A DNA stretch of 64,000 nucleotides from Salinicola halophyticus (lineage in GTDB: Bacteria > Pseudomonadota > Gammaproteobacteria > Pseudomonadales > Halomonadaceae). This document shows, one piece after another, positions 9,523-18,495 of this stretch; the first letter of the stretch is position 1; each line of letters opens with the position of its first letter. The notes under the pieces are model-generated. The model had not been told where the DNA came from. It saw only the letters and a program-made list of their open reading frames with translations, and did not search any database. A program made the translations under genes and the position numbers. The stretch spans positions 229,570-293,569 of the forward strand of contig NZ_PZJN01000004.1 in NCBI RefSeq assembly GCF_003206695.1. The letters are read 5' to 3'.

Positions 9523-9564
9523 ACGATCACGACACAAACGATCACGACACAAACGATCACGACA
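9523..9564 (+). repeat. 15-bp tandem repeat (2.8 copies) in the sseA leader
   Basis: The unit ACGATCACGACACAA is present twice exactly and a third time for 12 bp. It runs directly into the AGGAG ribosome-binding site of sseA. Confidence 0.9.
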
Positions 9565-9577
9565 GGAGTCACCGCTC

Positions 9578-10408
9578 ATGAGCTCGGAAATTCCTCAGTT
9601 GCCGCTGATTGTGGATCCGGCCACGCTTGCGCAACATCTCGAAGATCCACACCTGCTGATCATCGACGTTCCGCTCAAGGCCGAAAGCTACGAATCGGGT
9701 CACGTGCCGGGTGCGATCTTCCTCGAGTCCCGCCGCCTACTGGCCGGCTCGGGCGAAGTGCCCAACGATGTGCCTTCCGAAGCCGCCCTGAGCGCGCTGT
9801 TTTCCGAACTTGGGCTGACCCCGGAGACCCATGTCGTCGCCTATGACGACGAGGGCGGCGGCTGGGCCGGGCGTCTACTGTGGACGCTGGAACTGATCGG
9901 GCATCGTCGTTACTCGTATCTCAACGGCGGCATTCACGCCTGGCGTGCCGACGGCCAGCCGGTCTCCACGACGCAGGACTCGCCGCCCCCCAGCGAATAC
10001 CAAGCGGCCTATCTCAACCCTCGAGCCCAGATCCGGCGCGAGGAGCTGATCGAGCGTCTCGACGACCCAGATCTCGCAATCTGGGACGCCCGTTCCGATG
10101 AAGAGTACCGTGGCATCAAGGGCGACAACCGGCAGCTCGGGCATATTCCCGGCGCGGTCAATTTCGACTGGCTGGACGTGATGGATAAAGATCGCGACCT
10201 GCGTCTTCGCGACTATGCGGAGCTTGTCACCGAACTGGAAGCTCGCGGCCTGACCCAGGCCAAGGAGATCGTCACCCACTGTCAGACCCATCACCGCAGC
10301 GGGCTAACCTGGCTCGCCGCCAAGGCGCTCGGTTATGACAACGTTCGCGCCTACCCCGGCTCGTGGAAGGAATGGGGCAATCGCGACGATACCCCCGTCG
10401 AGAAATAG
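9578..10408 (+). CDS. sseA: Thiosulfate/3-mercaptopyruvate sulfurtransferase (two rhodanese domains)
   Basis: Transfers sulfane sulfur from thiosulfate or 3-mercaptopyruvate to a thiophilic acceptor. The 276-residue product has two rhodanese domains. The N-terminal one lacks an active-site cysteine loop; the C-terminal one has Cys235 in CQTHHRSG. That loop differs from the classical CRKGVT (rhodanese) and CGSGVT (mercaptopyruvate) loops, so donor preference is open. AGGAG precedes the ATG. The sseA symbol reflects family, not proven substrate. Confidence 0.85.
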   Translation: MSSEIPQLPLIVDPATLAQHLEDPHLLIIDVPLKAESYESGHVPGAIFLESRRLLAGSGEVPNDVPSEAALSALFSELGLTPETHVVAYDDEGGGWAGRLLWTLELIGHRRYSYLNGGIHAWRADGQPVSTTQDSPPPSEYQAAYLNPRAQIRREELIERLDDPDLAIWDARSDEEYRGIKGDNRQLGHIPGAVNFDWLDVMDKDRDLRLRDYAELVTELEARGLTQAKEIVTHCQTHHRSGLTWLAAKALGYDNVRAYPGSWKEWGNRDDTPVEK

Positions 10409-10416
10409 TACGAGTC

Positions 10417-10483
10417 GCTCGTAGCTCGTAGCTCGTAGCTCGTAGCTCGTAGCTCGTAGCTCGTAGCTCGTAGCTCGTAGCTC
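10417..10483 (+). repeat. Heptanucleotide tandem repeat, nine copies of GCTCGTA
   Basis: Nine perfect copies of GCTCGTA (10417-10479) plus a partial copy, beginning 8 bp after the sseA stop and ending about 97 bp before the psd start. The same heptamer recurs on the opposite strand between parE and parC (37814-37834). Confidence 0.95.
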
Positions 10484-10579
10484 AGTCTATTGCGCGGACC
10501 GGGGACTCTCGCTACCTTGTCCGCCTTTCAGCTTATCCGTCTTCAAGCGGGTCTCTCTTCCAATATCGGGGTCGTCATC

Positions 10580-11425
10580 GTGGATCGCCAGGAACTCTTC
10601 GCCAGAATTCAGTACCCGCTGCCCCAGCATGCGATCTCGCGACTGATCGGCCAGCTCGCCGATTGCCGAATCGCCGCGGTCAAGGACCTGTTCATTCGCC
10701 GCTTCATCGACACCTACGGCGTTGACATGAGCCAGGCCCTGGAGCCGGATCCGACCCGCTACGCCTGCTTCAACGATTTCTTCACCCGCGCCCTCAAACC
10801 CGACGCTCGCCCCATCGGCGAAGGGCTGGTATCGCCGGCCGACGGCGTGCTTTCGCGCTACGGGCGTATCGAACACGGCACCCTGATCCAGGCCAAGGGC
10901 CAGACCTACTCGCTCAGCGCACTGCTCGGCGGCGATGTCTCGCGCGCGGCGCCGTTCCGTCAGGGCAGCTTCGCCACGGTCTACCTCGCGCCGAAGGACT
11001 ATCACCGCGTCCACATGCCGATGACCGGCACCCTGCGCGAGATGACCTACGTGCCGGGACGGCTGTTTTCGGTCAACAGCGCCACCGCCAACCATGTTCC
11101 CGGACTGTTCGCTCGTAACGAGCGGCTGGTGTGTATCTTCGATACCGAACACGGGCCGTTGGCCATGGTGCTGGTCGGCGCGATGATCGTCGCCGCGATC
11201 GAGACGACGTGGGCCGGCCAGGTCACCCCGTTGAGCGGACGCGTCCAGACCACCCGTTTCGATGAGCCGATCGTGATCGAGAAAGGCGAGGAGATGGGCC
11301 GCTTCAAGCTCGGCTCCACCGTAGTGATGTGCCTGGGTCGCGAAACCGCGTTCGGTGACTTCGACCCCGAGGGCAACCCGATCAGCATGGGCCAGACGAT
11401 GGGCGCACTGCCCGGCACCATCTAA
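10580..11425 (+). CDS. psd: Phosphatidylserine decarboxylase proenzyme
   Basis: Converts phosphatidylserine to phosphatidylethanolamine at the inner membrane. It is made as a proenzyme that self-cleaves at an LGST motif; here the sequence KLGSTVVM places the pyruvoyl-forming serine at about residue 246 of 281. Other family blocks are YCLAP-like [15 protein letters not shown] and [20 protein letters not shown]. The start is taken as the GTG at 10580 ([15 protein letters not shown]), which matches the usual N-terminus; the frame is open further upstream to 10490. The leader contains the heptamer tandem repeat. Confidence 0.93.
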   Translation: MDRQELFARIQYPLPQHAISRLIGQLADCRIAAVKDLFIRRFIDTYGVDMSQALEPDPTRYACFNDFFTRALKPDARPIGEGLVSPADGVLSRYGRIEHGTLIQAKGQTYSLSALLGGDVSRAAPFRQGSFATVYLAPKDYHRVHMPMTGTLREMTYVPGRLFSVNSATANHVPGLFARNERLVCIFDTEHGPLAMVLVGAMIVAAIETTWAGQVTPLSGRVQTTRFDEPIVIEKGEEMGRFKLGSTVVMCLGRETAFGDFDPEGNPISMGQTMGALPGTI

Positions 11426-11464
11426 AACACCCATTCAATCTATGGACACTTCAGGGAGCATGCA

Positions 11465-11881
11465 ATGCCACTGGAAATCTCCCGCAACGTGTCGATCCCC
11501 GACAACGAGATCGAGCTCATCGCGGTTCGCGCGCAAGGCGCCGGGGGCCAGAACGTCAACAAGGTCTCCTCGGCGATTCACCTGCGCTTCGACATCCGTG
11601 CCTCGAGTCTACATCCCGGCTTCAAGGAAAAACTGCTGGCGCTCAGTGACCGACGTATCACCCGCGACGGCGTCGTCGTGATCAAGTCACAGGAGCACCG
11701 TACCCAGGAGCTCAACCGGGATGCCGCGCTGGTCCGGCTCAAGCAGCTGATCAAACCCGTGCTCTACGGCGACAAGCCGCGGCAGGCAACCAAGCCCAGC
11801 CGTAACGCCAAACGCAAGCGCGCCGATAGCAAGACCCGCCAGGGTCAGAAAAAGCGTCTGCGTGGCCGCGTGGATGAGTGA
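11465..11881 (+). CDS. arfB: Alternative ribosome-rescue factor / peptidyl-tRNA hydrolase ArfB
   Basis: Rescues stalled ribosomes by hydrolysing peptidyl-tRNA independently of a stop codon. At 138 residues it has the release-factor-like domain with GAGGQNVNKV (GGQ at 27-29). The C-terminal tail is very basic, with many Lys and Arg from about residue 105 on; in this family the tail enters the empty mRNA channel. GGGAG lies upstream of the ATG. It is 39 bp after psd and may be co-transcribed with it. Confidence 0.94.
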   Translation: MPLEISRNVSIPDNEIELIAVRAQGAGGQNVNKVSSAIHLRFDIRASSLHPGFKEKLLALSDRRITRDGVVVIKSQEHRTQELNRDAALVRLKQLIKPVLYGDKPRQATKPSRNAKRKRADSKTRQGQKKRLRGRVDE

Positions 11882-11912
11882 ACTACCTACCCTCTTCGAG
11901 ACGGTCGAATCG

Positions 11913-13061
11913 CTATGTCAGTCTTGCCATCAAACCGGCCATCAGTCTCGAGCGCTCGATCAGGCTGTCGACCTCGATGTGTTCGCTCAGGGTATGAATA
12001 CCGGCACCGCGCAGGCCCAGACCGTCGAGCGTCGCCAGCCCCAACGCCCCGGTGAAATTGCCATCGGAACCACCGCCGTTGCTGGAATGCGGCAGTGGCA
12101 TTTCCAACTCATCCGCAACGGCCTTGGCGTGATCATAAAGCGCTAGCGTCGCCGCGTTCGGCTCCCACACCGGACGCACCACGCCCAGCTTGACCTCGAA
12201 ACCGACCCCGCTCTCGTCAAGCTGGTTCCATCGCAGCATGCGTTCGATACCGCGATCCAGATCGGTCTGACGCTTGGCCATGCTCAGCGCCTCGCCGCGG
12301 CAGGTGGTCGACACGCAGTTGACCCATTGACCGCCCTGCACCACACCGACGCTGAAGGTACAGTCGTCGTCGGTCATTGCCTCGATTTCGGGAATCCGCG
12401 CGACCATCTCGCGAATCGCCGAGTGCCCTTCCGCCAATGCGGCACCGGCATGACTCGGCCGGCCGTGAGCCAGCAGCTCGAAACGGGCAATGGCGTAGCG
12501 CCCGCTGACCACGCCATTGCCCTCTCGCGCCGGTTCCGGCACCAGAATATAGCGATGTTTTGACGCTTCCCGTTCGATCAGCTCGCGGGTGCCGGGACTA
12601 CCGATCTCTTCATCGCAGGTCAGCAGTACATGAATCGGTAACGCTGTGTCGATTCCCGCTTCCCGTAGCGCGACGACCGCTTGAAGCGCGGCGTAAGTCC
12701 CGCCCTTCATATCGCAGATGCCGGGGCCGTAACAGCGAGTACCCTCCTGCCTGAAGGGCAATGTTTCCAGCGTCCCGACGGGATGAACCGTATCGAGATG
12801 CGCCATGATCAGAATGCCGCCACGTTCGCTATCGGGATGCGGAAAGCTCGCCTTGAGGCAATCGCCAAGCCCCGGCGGACCCGGAATGCGCTCGACATCG
12901 GCACCCCAGGTGGCCAGGTCTTCCGCAGCCAGCGTCATCATGCGATTGACCGCACCGGTGTCGAAGGTCGGGCTCTCGCACTCGATCCAACGCTTCAGGC
13001 CCGCCAGCAGTTCGTCGAGATCGAACGCAAGAGTCCTTGTGAAATTCTGAGCGAGACTCAT
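11913..13061 (-). CDS. M20 family metallopeptidase (carboxypeptidase G2-like)
   Basis: Predicted dinuclear zinc exopeptidase or deacylase of the M20A type. The 382-residue product has the metal-site motifs MAHLDTVHP, GPGICDMKGG, and TCDEEIGSPGTRE, plus a bacterial dimerisation domain between. It overlaps the upstream M20D gene by ATGA, so the two are translationally coupled. It is the last gene of the transporter/MlrC/M20 run. The likely role is releasing a C-terminal or N-acyl residue from an imported compound; the substrate is unknown. Confidence 0.85.
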   Translation of the reverse strand: MSLAQNFTRTLAFDLDELLAGLKRWIECESPTFDTGAVNRMMTLAAEDLATWGADVERIPGPPGLGDCLKASFPHPDSERGGILIMAHLDTVHPVGTLETLPFRQEGTRCYGPGICDMKGGTYAALQAVVALREAGIDTALPIHVLLTCDEEIGSPGTRELIEREASKHRYILVPEPAREGNGVVSGRYAIARFELLAHGRPSHAGAALAEGHSAIREMVARIPEIEAMTDDDCTFSVGVVQGGQWVNCVSTTCRGEALSMAKRQTDLDRGIERMLRWNQLDESGVGFEVKLGVVRPVWEPNAATLALYDHAKAVADELEMPLPHSSNGGGSDGNFTGALGLATLDGLGLRGAGIHTLSEHIEVDSLIERSRLMAGLMARLT

Positions 13062-14254
13062 GCGCTGATCGCCCCGGCTGCACTGATACCGGCCAGCTCA
13101 TTGAGACGGCGCTCGGCAATTCGCGCCAGTAGGCTCGCGCCGACCGGCAGAATGCCATCATCGAGCACGAATGCCGGGTTATGAACCGGGATATCGCCAG
13201 CGTGACCGACCCAGCAGTAGGAGCCCGGGACTCTTTTCAGCATGTCGGCGAAATCCTCGCTGCCCATCACCGGACGGCCGAGATCGCCGACGCCGGTCTC
13301 ACCGACGATCTCTCTGGCCGCTGCCGCCAGCGCTTCGGTCTGTTCGACGTGGTTCTCCAGCACCGAGAAGATGTTGCGGATATCGACATCGATCTCGACC
13401 CCATAGGCGTCGGCGAGCCCGGCGGCCAGTTCACGAATGCGTCCGTGGATCAACGACGCGACGCTGTCGTCGAAAGTGCGAATGGTCCCGGAGAGCGTGG
13501 CCGACTGCGGAATCACGTTATAGGCGGAGCCCGAATGCAATTGCGTGATCGAGACCACGGCAGCGTCCAGCGGGTCGGTATTGCGGCTGACGATGCTCTG
13601 CATGGCCTGTGAAAGCTGGGTCGCCACCACGATCGGATCCCGTGCGTTATTGGGCTGCGCACCATGGCTGCCTCGGCCGTGAATGACGATATCGAAAAAC
13701 TCCGCGCCCGCCATCGCCTTGCCGCTCATCACACGAATATGACCGTGATCGAGGTGCGGCGCGTTGTGCAGCGCATAGACTTCATCGCAGGGAAACTGGT
13801 CGAACAGGCCCTCTGCGATCATCCGCCGCGCCCCGCCCAGCCCCTCCTCCGCCGGTTGAAAGATGAGGATCGCGCGACCGGCGAAGTCCCGGGTCTCGGC
13901 AAGATAGCGCGCCGCGCCCAGCAGCATAGTGGTATGACCGTCATGACCACAGCCATGAAACCGGCCGGGATTTGTCGACGCAAACGGTAGCCCCGTCTCT
14001 TCGTTCATGGGCAGCGCATCCATATCGGCACGCAGCCCTACGGTCTTGCCCGGCCCATGATTACCCTCGATCACGCCGATCACCCCGGTTCCACCGATGC
14101 CGGCATGGACCGCGATGCCCAAGCGCTCGAGATAGGCACTAACGATTCCAGCGGTGCGCAGCTCCTCGAAGCCGATCTCGGGATGAGCGTGAATATCGTG
14201 ACGAATCTCGATCAGTTCAGCGGTAAAGGCATCGATGCGCGGCAACGTGGTCAT
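13058..14254 (-). CDS. M20D amidohydrolase (hippurate hydrolase / N-acyl amino acid hydrolase-like)
   Basis: Predicted metal-dependent amidohydrolase that removes acyl groups from amino acids or short peptides. The 398-residue product shows RHDIHAHPEIGFEE, LRADMDALPMNEETGLPFAS, GCGHDGHTTMLLGAA and FQPAEEGLGGARRMI, all standard for the HipO/AmhX group. The start at 14254 has AGGAGT upstream; the frame is open ten codons further. It sits 45 bp after the M81 gene and overlaps the next M20 gene by 4 bp. Confidence 0.87.
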   Translation of the reverse strand: MTTLPRIDAFTAELIEIRHDIHAHPEIGFEELRTAGIVSAYLERLGIAVHAGIGGTGVIGVIEGNHGPGKTVGLRADMDALPMNEETGLPFASTNPGRFHGCGHDGHTTMLLGAARYLAETRDFAGRAILIFQPAEEGLGGARRMIAEGLFDQFPCDEVYALHNAPHLDHGHIRVMSGKAMAGAEFFDIVIHGRGSHGAQPNNARDPIVVATQLSQAMQSIVSRNTDPLDAAVVSITQLHSGSAYNVIPQSATLSGTIRTFDDSVASLIHGRIRELAAGLADAYGVEIDVDIRNIFSVLENHVEQTEALAAAAREIVGETGVGDLGRPVMGSEDFADMLKRVPGSYCWVGHAGDIPVHNPAFVLDDGILPVGASLLARIAERRLNELAGISAAGAISA

Positions 14255-14299
14255 GAGAACTCCTCGGTAGGGAAAAATCCGCATTGGCGAAAGTCGGGA

Positions 14300-15820
14300 T
14301 CAGGCGGGTTCGATAGCCGGTACGAACGCCTGGCCCGATGGAGAGGTACGAACGCCCGGGCGCAGCCGCTTCCAGGGCAGCGCTCCGGGATCGACCGCCA
14401 TCGGACCGGGTGCAGCGCAGACCAGAATCGTCTCCGCGATCGGCGCGAAGTCGGCGCGGAAATGGACCGAACTCTTGTTGACCAGAATGGCCTGCTCCAA
14501 GGGTTCGATGCCCACAGAACGATACATCGCCTGGTCCGCCATCTGCGCCTTGCGGCTGACCACCACGACACAGATATCGTCGATTCGCAGGCAGGCCGAA
14601 GGGCCCATGTCGAGGCGTCCGCCGCCGTAATAGGGGCCGGGCGCAATAAAGCGACCGTCCGAGAGCGCTTCGACCGTGAACGCCGCCTCCAGCGGCGAGT
14701 CTCCCGCCACACCGGAATGCCCACCGAGCGCCAGCCGGATCACCGCGCCGACGCCCGTCTCGTGTGCGGCACTGGCCGAGGCCGGGTCGAACACATTGCC
14801 GATGGCGGCGCGCTGGGCTCTACAAGCGATGAGCGCTTTCAGCATGCCCATGGTGTCGGAGTCGCCACCCGCGCCGGGGTTGTCCTGGGTATCGGCGATG
14901 ATGACCGGCTTCATCGCCCGTTCGGCCAGGCGCATTGCTTCGCGTACGCCCGCTTCCGGGTCGAAGACCTGTCCGGCAAATGCCGACTCCTGCGCCGCAA
15001 TCCGCGACACCAGGGCATCGGCAGCCTCATCCGCGCGGGCCTGATCCGCGCCATAGACGATGACACTGGGACCGCAGTCGGCAAAATCCGCGGCCGGGAA
15101 TCCGGTCAAGAACGACACCGAGGGTAGCGATTCGCTCTCCATCGCCGCCACCTCTGCGTAGAGCGAGCGGCATGGTTCTTCCGCCGTGCACTGCCAGGCG
15201 ATCGGCATCAGGAAACCGAGCTGGCGAAACGCCTTGGCCGGACGCTGTCCACTTGCCAGCAGCATCGCCAACGCGGCGGCACAGCGGGCGCCGGTTGCGG
15301 CCATATCGACGTGCGGATAGGTGCGATAGGCGATCAGCATGTCCGATTGTTCGACCATCATCGGCGTGACGTTACCGTGCAGATCCAGCGTGGCGACGAT
15401 CGGTACGCCTTCACCCACTAGGGCCCTGACGCGACGGAGCAACTCGCCTTCGCCGTCATCGAAGTGTTGGGCGACCATGGCACCGTGCAGATCGAGATAG
15501 ACGCCATCGAGCGGCATCGCCTCGTCGATGGCCGCCAACAACCGTGCGGCAATACGCTCGAAGGCGTCCTGGGTGACATGGGCCGACGGACTCGCCGCCG
15601 TCCAGAGGGTGGGAATCAGTGTCCATGCCCGCGTTTCGGGAGCATCGATGAAACCGCACAGGCCTATATTACTGGCGGCCACCGCGTCGAAGATTGCTTC
15701 GCCCTCGCTCAGCGGTGGCGCTCCACCACCGCGCAGGAAGTCTTCATAGGTCGCCTGACTAGGCGCAAAAGTATTGGTTTCGTGGAGAAAACCACCGACG
15801 GCAATCCGGGGGTGTGACAT
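14300..15820 (-). CDS. M81 family metallopeptidase (MlrC-like)
   Basis: Member of the family named after microcystinase C, which in sphingomonads cleaves linearised microcystin products. Family members are widespread beside peptide transporters, mostly with unknown substrates. The 506-residue product begins RIAVGGFLHETNTFAPS, a hallmark of the family, and contains VYLDLHGAMVAQHFDDGEGE, ATLDLHGNVTPMMVE and IADTQDNPGAGGDSDT, which supply the metal-binding His and Asp residues. AAGGAA precedes the ATG at 15820. Its place between the ABC transporter and two M20 hydrolases suggests intracellular breakdown of an imported peptide or modified amino acid. Confidence 0.85.
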   Translation of the reverse strand: MSHPRIAVGGFLHETNTFAPSQATYEDFLRGGGAPPLSEGEAIFDAVAASNIGLCGFIDAPETRAWTLIPTLWTAASPSAHVTQDAFERIAARLLAAIDEAMPLDGVYLDLHGAMVAQHFDDGEGELLRRVRALVGEGVPIVATLDLHGNVTPMMVEQSDMLIAYRTYPHVDMAATGARCAAALAMLLASGQRPAKAFRQLGFLMPIAWQCTAEEPCRSLYAEVAAMESESLPSVSFLTGFPAADFADCGPSVIVYGADQARADEAADALVSRIAAQESAFAGQVFDPEAGVREAMRLAERAMKPVIIADTQDNPGAGGDSDTMGMLKALIACRAQRAAIGNVFDPASASAAHETGVGAVIRLALGGHSGVAGDSPLEAAFTVEALSDGRFIAPGPYYGGGRLDMGPSACLRIDDICVVVVSRKAQMADQAMYRSVGIEPLEQAILVNKSSVHFRADFAPIAETILVCAAPGPMAVDPGALPWKRLRPGVRTSPSGQAFVPAIEPA

Positions 15821-15874
15821 GAACATTCCTTGGTCATGGGGAAGAGAGGATTCGGCCATGTGGCACCCGACCCT

Positions 15875-17593
15875 TCACTGATAGACGGTGGCGGTTGATG
15901 TCGGGTGATCTTCGAAGACGCGATCGAGCGGCCGAAACCCGGCGAAATCCCAATGTCGTCCCGGGGCCGCGAGCATCAGCGAGCGGGTGTAGGCATGCTC
16001 GGGCGAGCCCAGCACGCGCTCGGCCGGCCCATACTCCACGACTATCCCTTTCTGCATCACCATCACCTCGTCGCAGATCTGGGCGGCAACACGCAGGTCA
16101 TGGGTAATGAACAGCACCGCGATGCCGAGCCGACGCTGAAGCTCGTCGAGCAGTTCGAGAACCTGGGCCTGAACCGAAACATCCAGCGCCGAGACTGCTT
16201 CGTCGGCGACCAGCACATCGGGCTCCATCGCCAGCGCCCGGGCGATGGCGATCCGCTGACGCTGTCCACCGGAAAACTGATGGGGGTAGCGGTCCAGCGC
16301 ATCTTCCGGCAAACCTACCAACGCCAGCAGCTCGGCGGCTCGCGCCAGTGCCTCTTCCCGAGGCGTACCGTAGTTTACCGGGCCCTCGACCAGACTGGTG
16401 GCGATCGTCAGCCGCGGGTTGAGCGAACGGAAGGGATCCTGAAAGATCATCTGAATCCGCTTGCGATGCGGCTTCAGCGCGGCGTGTCCGAGGCTGGCGA
16501 TATCCTTGCCCATCACCCGCACGCCACCACCGGTGGGCTCGATCATGCGCATGACGCAGCGCGCTACGGTCGACTTGCCCGAACCGCTCTCACCGACGAT
16601 GCCCAGCGTCCGCCCGCGCGTCAGCGCGAAGTTGATGTCACTGGCCGCCGGCGTCTGCAATGCCGTCTTACCGGTCCAGCGCGCCCAGGCCGAACGTTCG
16701 CCATAACGTTTCTCGAGTTCGATCGCCTCCAGCACGATTTCGCGATCGGTCACTGCGCGTGCCGTTCTCGGTCGCAGGCTCGGCACCGCCGTCAGCAGTT
16801 GGCGGGTGTACTCCGTCTTGGGCCAGCGCAGCAGATCCTCGATCGGCTGCGTCTCTACCACTTCACCGTCACGCATCACGCAGACACGATCTGCAATGTC
16901 GGCCACCACCCCCATGTCGTGCGTGATGAACAGCACGGAGGTGCCATGGCGCTTCTGCAGTTCATTGATCAACTTGAGGATCTGCTTCTGCGTGGTGACA
17001 TCCAGCGCGGTGGTGGGTTCGTCGGCAATCAACAGCTTGGGCTCGAGGATCAACGCCATCGCGATCATGATTCGCTGGCGCTGGCCGCCCGAAAGCTGAT
17101 GCGGCCAGCTGGCGTAGACGCGCGCGATATCCGGCAGCTGTACCTGGTCGAGCATCTCCAGCACGCGGTCCTGGCGCTGCTTCGAAGAGAGCCCCTTCTG
17201 GTGCATGATCAGCACCTCTTCGATCTGCTCGCCGACCCGCATCAGCGGGTTGAGCGCCGTCATCGGCTCCTGGAAGATCATCGACATGCGACTGGCGCGA
17301 AGGTCTCGCAGCCGGCCCCTCGAAGCCTCGAGCAGGGAATCCCCCTCCAGGTCGATATGTCCCCCGGTTGCCTTGAGAATGCCCTTGGGCAAAAGCCCCA
17401 TGACCGCCAGCGAGGTGACCGACTTGCCGGATCCGGATTCGCCGACCAGGCAAAGCGTTTCGCCCGCGGCAATCGTGAAGTCGATGCCCTTGAGAATCGG
17501 CTTGGTCGGCGTTGATTGCGGCGCGACCCTCAGCCCCTCGATAGTCAGCACCGGATCCGGCATCCGGGCGGGATGGATGGCTTCATGGATCAT
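15875..17593 (-). CDS. Peptide ABC transporter, fused double ATPase (DppD-DppF type)
   Basis: Energises the membrane permeases of the neighbouring operon. The 572-residue protein is two nucleotide-binding domains in one chain. The first has Walker A GESGSGKSV, signature LSGGQRQRIMIAMAL and Walker B LLIADEPTTALD. The second has GESGSGKSTVARC, FSGGQRQRIAIARAL and VLVADEAVSALD. Both keep all catalytic motifs. Fused forms of this kind (as in GsiA/YejF) replace separate D and F subunits. It overlaps the upstream permease gene by 4 bp (ATGA). Confidence 0.92.
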   Translation of the reverse strand: MIHEAIHPARMPDPVLTIEGLRVAPQSTPTKPILKGIDFTIAAGETLCLVGESGSGKSVTSLAVMGLLPKGILKATGGHIDLEGDSLLEASRGRLRDLRASRMSMIFQEPMTALNPLMRVGEQIEEVLIMHQKGLSSKQRQDRVLEMLDQVQLPDIARVYASWPHQLSGGQRQRIMIAMALILEPKLLIADEPTTALDVTTQKQILKLINELQKRHGTSVLFITHDMGVVADIADRVCVMRDGEVVETQPIEDLLRWPKTEYTRQLLTAVPSLRPRTARAVTDREIVLEAIELEKRYGERSAWARWTGKTALQTPAASDINFALTRGRTLGIVGESGSGKSTVARCVMRMIEPTGGGVRVMGKDIASLGHAALKPHRKRIQMIFQDPFRSLNPRLTIATSLVEGPVNYGTPREEALARAAELLALVGLPEDALDRYPHQFSGGQRQRIAIARALAMEPDVLVADEAVSALDVSVQAQVLELLDELQRRLGIAVLFITHDLRVAAQICDEVMVMQKGIVVEYGPAERVLGSPEHAYTRSLMLAAPGRHWDFAGFRPLDRVFEDHPTSTATVYQ

Positions 17594-18495
17594 TGCGCAC
17601 CTCCACGTTTCTGCAATCGGGGGTCGAGGCGGTCACGGGCGGCGTCGCCGAGCAGATTGATCGACAGAATGCAGATCGACAGCATGATGCCCGGCCAGAA
17701 AATCAGCGATGGCTTGATCAGGAAGTAGGTTCGGCCCTCCGCCATGATATTGCCCCAGGTCGGCGTCTCGGTACCGAGGCCAGCGCCCAGGAAGGAGAGA
17801 ATGGCCTCGGTCAGAATCGCCGAGGCACAGATATAAGTGCTCATCACGATCAGCGGCGCCAGCGTGTTGGGCATCAGATGGCGCCACATGATGGTGAAAA
17901 GACTGCTGCCCAGCGCCACGGCTGCCTCGACGTAAGGCTCTTCCCGCGCGGACAGCACCACCGAACGGACCAGGCGCACGATCCGGGGAATTTCGGGGAT
18001 GGTGATCGCCGCCATGACCGTCCACAGGTTGGCACTGATCAGGGAGACGATGGCGATTGCCAGCAGTACGCTGGGAATCGCCATCAAACCATCCATGACG
18101 CGCATAATCACCGCGTCGAGACTGCGAAAGAAGCCGGCCAGAATACCCAGCGGCAGGCCGATGACAACGCTGATCAGGGCGCTGCCGATCCCCACGGTCA
18201 GCGAGACTCGAGCCCCGTAGAGCACTCGTGACAGCAGGTCTCGACCGTAGGCGTCGGTTCCCAGCCAGTAGGTGTCGTCAGCCGGCTTCAGGCGGTTTGC
18301 CGGCGACATGTTGAGCGGATCGTGAGGCGCCAGCCAGGGTGCCAGGATGGCCACGACAACGATCAGGATTAGACAGATCGCGGCCAGGATGATGGTCCAT
18401 CCGGGGCGTCGACGTGGCCACAATCGCAGTCGCCGTCGGAGTGGCATGGTCTCGGAGCGCTCAGCGGCAACGGCTTCGGGCCTTGATAGACTCAT
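17590..18495 (-). CDS. Peptide ABC transporter permease (DppC-like)
   Basis: Inner-membrane subunit with about six hydrophobic segments. The N-terminal extension and short loop APHDPLNMSPANRLKPADDT leading to YWLGTDAYGRDLLSRVLYGA are typical of the C-type subunit. The EAA loop is EEPYVEAAVALGSSLFTIMW, which contacts the ATPase. 301 residues is normal. ATGA overlaps on both sides couple it to the DppB-like gene before it and the ATPase after it. Confidence 0.92.
   Translation of the reverse strand: MSLSRPEAVAAERSETMPLRRRLRLWPRRRPGWTIILAAICLILIVVVAILAPWLAPHDPLNMSPANRLKPADDTYWLGTDAYGRDLLSRVLYGARVSLTVGIGSALISVVIGLPLGILAGFFRSLDAVIMRVMDGLMAIPSVLLAIAIVSLISANLWTVMAAITIPEIPRIVRLVRSVVLSAREEPYVEAAVALGSSLFTIMWRHLMPNTLAPLIVMSTYICASAILTEAILSFLGAGLGTETPTWGNIMAEGRTYFLIKPSLIFWPGIMLSICILSINLLGDAARDRLDPRLQKRGGAQ

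Larger units (their letters stand above)
9251..9577. other. permease/sseA divergent spacer, 327 bp
   Basis: Contains the palindromes near the permease start and, at the other end, the 15-bp tandem repeat that forms the sseA leader. I see nothing else in it. Confidence 0.6.

Noticed and set aside
10417-10483. Heptamer array considered as a CRISPR array
   Set aside because: The units are 7 bp, contiguous and without spacers. No cas genes are nearby.
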